A stretch of DNA of 64,000 nt from Labia minor. Lineage: Eukaryota > Arthropoda > Insecta > Dermaptera > Spongiphoridae. Every line of letters starts with the position of its first letter. Within the stretch, counting starts at the first letter, position 1. A program made the position numbers and the translations under genes. Below are positions 58,957 to 64,000 of the stretch, in pieces. The DNA is taken from the NCBI GenBank assembly GCA_963082975.1, contig OY720344.1, forward strand, positions 9,473,580 to 9,537,579, written 5' to 3'. Under the pieces are notes generated by a model. The model saw nothing but the letters and a program-made list of their open reading frames with translations. It was not told where the DNA came from and made no database searches.

Positions 58957-59932
58957 TCTATCTATCTATCTATCTCTGTGGGTCTACGAAACTTGAAAAT
59001 TTTATACCGCACATTTCCATCTATTCTGATCCATAGCCTTCCAACTACTGCCCTCTTCCTTCTCTTTCACGTTCCTTCCTACAATGTCCACCTTAATCTT
59101 ACAAACGGACCTTTCCCAATCGGTAAACAATATTTGAAATTGGAAAATGATATACATATATGAAACTGTATTTAAACTAAAATAAATGATATTTCATATT
59201 GGTATTTATGAAAAATTTGCGATTATTATTGCAATTCGATAAATTGGTATCGATACTTTACGACCGATAAGGTATCGAGTAAAAGTATCGATTCATCCCT
59301 AGTCATAGACCATGCCTCCTCGCACCCATATAAAGCCTAGTTTACACGGGCTTAGTACTTGTCATTAGTTCAAGGGTTGGCAAATACTTTTAAGCGCGGG
59401 CTTTTTGAACGTTCGCCGGCCCGTTGAAAAAGTTGGCTCTTATTTTGATTTTCGTTCAATATGTCTCTTAAAAAAAAGATAAATTTTTTTTATTAGTGTT
59501 TTCGAAATATGGTCCTCCGGCCCGGAAGATATTTTGAAAATTTCATTTTGGCCCGCGCTTAAAAGTATTTGCCCACCCGTGAACTAATGACAAGTACTAA
59601 GTCCGTGTAAACTAGGCTTAATACATCCGGTAAAATAATTGTTTTATATATTTTAATTTTGATCCCCTTTGATAATAATTTTGATTAAATAAGCCCCTTT
59701 TCTGCATGATAACATGCGTTATCGTTTATCCGATTACAATTTTGATTTAAATTCTTCTTGAATATTATTATCCTTCGTTATTACAGAACCTAAGTATTTA
59801 AATTTTTCTACATTTTCGAATTTGTTTTATATGTTGAGACTTTGTGTATAAATACTGTTCCTCTCTGTTACTAAGTATTTTGTCTTAGTACTATTAATTA
59901 CAAGCCCCACCTCTTATCCCGTTTCGATTAAT
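58957..59932 (-). mobile_element. GATA-tailed LINE copy, minus strand, with nested insertions
   Basis: It starts with (TATC)n and CTGTGGGTCTACGAAACTTG, the reversed tail of the LINE family. It continues to CTTATCCCGTTTCGATTAAT, which corresponds to a region just after the YADD motif. It is interrupted at about 59100-59300 by a TATCGAT-rich sequence similar to the hAT MITE at 14 kb, and at 59334-59618 by another MITE. No intact reading frame remains. Confidence 0.75.
59334..59618. mobile_element. Foldback MITE with 3-bp TAA target duplication
   Basis: Inverted ends of about 70 bp begin AGCCTAGTTTACACGG and end CCGTGTAAACTAGGCT. The element is flanked by TAA on both sides and lies inside LINE sequence whose two halves are recognisable. 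A TWA-type 3-bp duplication points to PIF/Harbinger, though the interior gives no proof. Confidence 0.75.
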
Positions 59933-62351
59933 TTTTTTTTTTTTTTTATATAATTTTATATTTTTTTTATTTATTTAATTGCAATTGCCAATAAAACGAA
60001 ATGATGTAATAAATATAACTTTTAAAAAATTAAATAAAATAATTTATAGTGTTTCAATATCTATAAATTATATTATAATAAATTATATTTTTTTTTTTTT
60101 TATTCTTTATGATAGAAATTAAGGTTAGACCTTTTTATTTTTAATGGAAAACTATTAATCTATCCATGTCATTATCGTAATAATTTATATTTAAAAAAAT
60201 TCAAAGTTATTATTTTTACGTATCAACATCAATGGGTAATTGAAAATAACATTACATTCAATATGAATTTTTAACATTTTTAATAAAAAAATATAAAAAA
60301 TATATTTGATAAACTCATTTATATAATATACTAGCTTCTTAGAGCGCCTTCTGCCCCCTACACCCGAAGTAATATGCAGTAATTTGTGGAAAGTCTGTAT
60401 GCGAAATGTTTGAATTCATTTTAATTCAATCAGTATATTTTTTCTCTCATTTAGATCTTCGTTTTTCACTCAAATGTGCAAATTGCACAATTTTTCAAAA
60501 TATAAATTTAAATATAAAAAATATTAATCAATTAGGAGTAATATTCAATTTAATTTAATTTTCCTTTTAATATTAAAGAATATTAGAACTTAAAATAAAA
60601 ATTCAAATATTATAAACATTCTTTGTATGGAAATTTCTAGAATTAATAATTATATTTTGTGTGTCAATTTCTTAACTGAGCCACCAGAGGCACTACATGG
60701 AGCGTTGTTTATTTGGATCAGTTTTTTGCCGATAACTTTGGAACGGATCAACTTTTTTGAAATTCTCAACCTTATTCCTTATCCTTGGATCATGACAGTT
60801 CTAATAATACCCGAACCATTAAGATCCATGAAGCCGTTTAGAAGGAGTTTAGGATTGCGTAGTCGTTTAATTATGTAGATTTGTAAAAATATAACTTTAA
60901 ATTGTTTGTGGTCATATTTTTCATCTCGAAGGTGCATACATAAAAAATATGGGTAATTGTTCAGATTAGTTGTCATGTCATGGATTAGTTTACGAGATAA
61001 ATAAAGATTTTTTAAGTTTGACAGATTAGCTGATTATGAACGTCGAAATGTGTGCAGCAATTAAGTAATGTTTTATTGACTAATTTACTAATTATTCATT
61101 TTTTCACGCATTTTTAGTAGAAAGCATTAGTAGTAAGTAGTATAGGAAATATTATATATATATATTTAACAAAATTTACAATTCAATATTTTATCAATTA
61201 ATAATTTCATAAATGATTAATAGGCATTCCTGATTGAAAAAAATAATGTTACGGTTGAGGCTGAGGTCTTTTGTTAATGCTTTTGATGTCAGGTTCAAAT
61301 TTTGATTAATAATAATTTTCATAACTTTTGCATATGATAACATAGCTAATAAATATTATTAAATATTTTATTATATAAAAATTATTTGAAAATATTAATA
61401 TTTCAAAATAATTAATTTATCAATTAATTTATCAAAAATAAACTATTTTAGTTAAATTGTATTTTATTTTCATTGAAAATGTAAAATCAAAATTCGAATG
61501 GGAAATTTCTTAAAAAATATTTTAAAACGTGGACGATTACGGTATATAAATTTAATATATATAAAAGTGGAATAAATATAACTTTAGTAAATTCTACTAC
61601 TATGGGGACTAGCAGGATCCGTTGGCAATTGTTTGTATTTACTTTTTTATTTAGTTTTTATTTCTTATAAAAATACTTTATTGTTTTTTATAGTAATTGT
61701 AAGAAGAGATTTTGCCATCGACCCCCATTAGCCCCCTCAAGTTTAGTCGGCCCTATTCAAAACTCTATAGACTATAACTCTCTGGACCAGCGCCCCCTCT
61801 AACATTTACCGAGCAATAGAGAATATTTCCGCCCCTATATTCATAAAATGTATTACATTCATAACCATGCTACCCTTCAGTTTTGCCGCCTCGGACAAAT
61901 GCCCGTTTTGCCGCCCTCTAAAGCGGGCCATGCCTGAACCCCTTTGGAAATTCATGATTTAATGTAAGCTTGATGCACAGTCTCGAATACATTCCCTTAT
62001 AATTTTCCTCTGGTTTAAAATCTCTAAAATAATAAGACAATAGGTGACTTTTTTTAAACTTATTTTTTGAATATTTATTATAATTTATTATAAAGTTCTA
62101 TTTTCAAAACATGAATATCGCCATCAGTGAATAAAAAATATAAAATAAAAATAGATTTATTATAATAGATACTTATCGATTAATGGATTATCATTGGAGA
62201 ATTTATATAATATAATCTATAAGAATAATAAATATAAAAATATATCAATATAAATATATATACTTACCTATAGATAAAATTTATTAGCAAAGTTTTTACG
62301 TCATCTCTCTCTCTTTCAAAATTAATAATATTAATTTATAAAAAAAATTAA
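59933..62351. other. Intergenic, repeats of unknown type
   Basis: A+T-rich overall. GC-richer blocks at 60340-60400, 60660-60860 and 61595-61935 look like decayed repeats. The 83-codon frame at 60627-60878 has no recognisable domain and is not called as a gene. Confidence 0.4.
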
Positions 62352-62423
62352 TTAATCATCATTATTCCACCTATCTAAGAAATCATTTGCAATGTTTTTA
62401 GTGACGACTGCCAGCCCTTCAAT
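62352..62423 (-). CDS. Candidate terminal exon of a minus-strand gene
   Basis: After an AAAATAG acceptor-like site, 23 codons with protein-like composition (IEGLAVVTKNIAND, FLDRWNNDD) end in TAA. An AATAAA on the minus strand (62285-62280) follows about 70 bp later. If real, the rest of the gene lies at higher coordinates, perhaps beyond the window. The protein is not recognised, and chance cannot be excluded for so short a stretch. Confidence 0.3.
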   Translation of the reverse strand: MEGLAVVTKNIANDFLDRWNNDD

Positions 62424-63371
62424 CTATTTTATTCCATCTTTTCTTTGAAAACACTTGACTGATTCTTAATTAATTTCAGTGGTACACCAGTAATTCAATT
62501 TTTTTTTTATAAAGGGGAAAAAGTAAAATGAAACTTTTAATTAGATTTCTTTTCTTTTTTAATAAATAATTGTTTTTTTTTTTAGTTTTATTTATCCATT
62601 AATATTGATATATTATGTGTGAATTCAATAAAAAAAAATCTCAAATATAATAATAAAATCACTTTAGTAGTTTTTGTTAGAGAATCATATGGAGAACTTG
62701 CTACTTGAAACTTAAATTTTAAATATTTAAGTAACTTATTTCAATTGTGTAAATAGAGGTATATATAAATTAATTTAAAAATTTTATTTAATAAATATAT
62801 ATTTAATATATAATATACCATAATATAATATTTATTAAGATATTTTTTTTATTTATTAATTACTATATAACAAATCAGTCTAAATCTAAGTTATTTTAGT
62901 CATTTTATAATTTTACATTCAAAAAATTTGTCTTTAATCAATCTTACAAATTTATTATATTATTAAACGAATGTGTACTTTTTAAATAATTTTAACCATT
63001 GAGTTTTAATTTTTTTTATTTTATTTGAGGCATGATGGAATGATAAATTAATTTTTCAAAAGAAATTGATATAATTGATGTACACACAAACATATTATTT
63101 AAAACTTAACTTTTTATTCATATTTCATTTAGAATTACAAACATATTATGATTTAACAAAAATAGTTGTTAGCAATCTTATTATTAATCTTAAAAAACAA
63201 CTTGTATATTTATTAATACAATAAATAAAACAAAAGAGTTATACAAGTAGTAATCAAAAATATTATTCATTTTTAAATACCAATTCTTAATTGAGATAAT
63301 TAATTGAATTATACTTGTGACATCAACTATAACTGTGGTAAATTTTTAGTGATTTTTTATAAACGAGGTCT
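62424..63371. other. A+T-rich, no gene seen
   Basis: Simple A+T sequence with homopolymer runs. No exon candidates. Confidence 0.5.
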
Positions 63372-63375
63372 GTGC

Positions 63376-63971
63376 AAAAGAAAAGGTGAATTTTGAATTT
63401 TCGCGGACTGTGTACATTCAATTATCAAAATTTCTTTTTGTTCTGTTGTTACCAATATGTTTCTTATATGTTGACATTATCAGCCATTTTGGATTAGTGG
63501 TTTGTTTTTGACAACTGAAAAATTTAATCACATTTTTGTGTTTTTTGATTTTTTACTTAAAAAAGAATATGTATTAAATTTTGAATATCTCAAAAAAATG
63601 TTTATAAGTGGTACAAGCGCACCGAAAAAAAAGCACGCGCGATCAAGTTCGATCAAATGTGAAGGTTTTACTCACTGTTTTCTTCGATTACAATGGCGTG
63701 GTGTATCATGAGTTCTTGTCAATAGGTCGTACTGTTAATAAGGAATACTACAAGGAAGTTATGCATCGTTTGCATGAAGCAATACGGCTCAAAAGATTGG
63801 AATTGTGGAAAAACAAATAATGGATTCTGCATCACGATAATGCAACAGCGATTGGGAGAAGCGTTGGATAGGTGCATTATATTTGAGGGGGATTACTTTG
63901 AGGGGGACAAAATGGATATTGATGAATAAATAAATACTTGTACAAATAATTCAAAATTCACCTTTTCTTTT
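63376..63971 (+). mobile_element. Internally deleted mariner with both terminal repeats
   Basis: Perfect 24-bp inverted repeats (AAAAGAAAAGGTGAATTTTG at 63376 onward, complement ending 63971) bound about 600 bp. The frame at 63608-63820 contains KVLLTVFFDYNGVVYHEFLS and YYKEVMHRLHEAIR, a mariner catalytic-core block of the mellifera/irritans type. WILHHDNATA then jumps to sequence corresponding to ALDRC and the C-terminus, so a deletion removes the region between them; the N-terminal DNA-binding domain is also largely missing. Confidence 0.85.
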
Positions 63972-64000
63972 TCAAAAACCACTTATGATGTCTTAGAAAG

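Overview
This is a 64-kb piece of a very A+T-rich animal nuclear genome, most probably an arthropod. Genes are split by mostly short GT-AG introns. A full-length Integrator subunit 8 gene and a DNA-transposon/LINE/SINE mixture typical of arthropods (P-element type, mariner, pogo, hAT, Helentron-like, LINEs with GATA tails, a tRNA-type SINE) leave no room for a bacterial, viral or organellar origin. I cannot name the species. All gene models are spliced by eye from reading frame, GT/AG signals and phase continuity.

Layout. 1-14.8 kb is transposon territory: two P-element-type (THAP9-like) transposons lie on the minus strand. The right one encodes an uninterrupted 752-residue transposase in four exons. 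The left one is cut by the window edge and carries a 4.7-kb insertion in its first intron. 15.85-22.2 kb holds INTS8 (+, 16 exons, about 1003 aa), with a LINE in intron 14. 23.4-33.4 kb holds flavin amine oxidase A (+). Its 5-kb second intron contains a complete seven-exon gene on the opposite strand (25.6-28.4 kb), predicted to encode a Death-domain plus SEFIR adaptor of the Act1/CIKS type. 33.6-37.5 kb holds amine oxidase B (+), which has no visible start codon and can be joined in frame to A. 37.5-44.9 kb is intergenic and repeat-rich. 44.9-54.3 kb holds amine oxidase C (+), which starts with a signal-peptide exon and has lost two conserved histidines. 57.1-58.4 kb holds two exons of a cysteine-rich minus-strand gene. 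The remainder is mostly repeats, with one possible terminal exon at 62.4 kb.

How it fits together. The three amine oxidases form a tandem polyamine-oxidase-type cluster. A and C share four identical exon lengths and are the closer pair; B has a different intron pattern. The chemistry expected of the family is FAD-dependent oxidation of spermine, spermidine or their acetyl derivatives, releasing H2O2. A looks intracellular as modelled and C looks secreted and altered at the active site, so the cluster may have spread one activity over compartments. The nested adaptor gene is an innate-signalling candidate sharing the locus; any functional link to H2O2-producing oxidases is speculation.

Two families of short elements share one architecture: 5' TTTTTAC, subterminal inverted repeats, an internal tandem repeat, a 3' hairpin and a T-rich end. 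This is best explained as Helentron-associated (HINE/DINE-type) elements. They account for much of the non-coding DNA.
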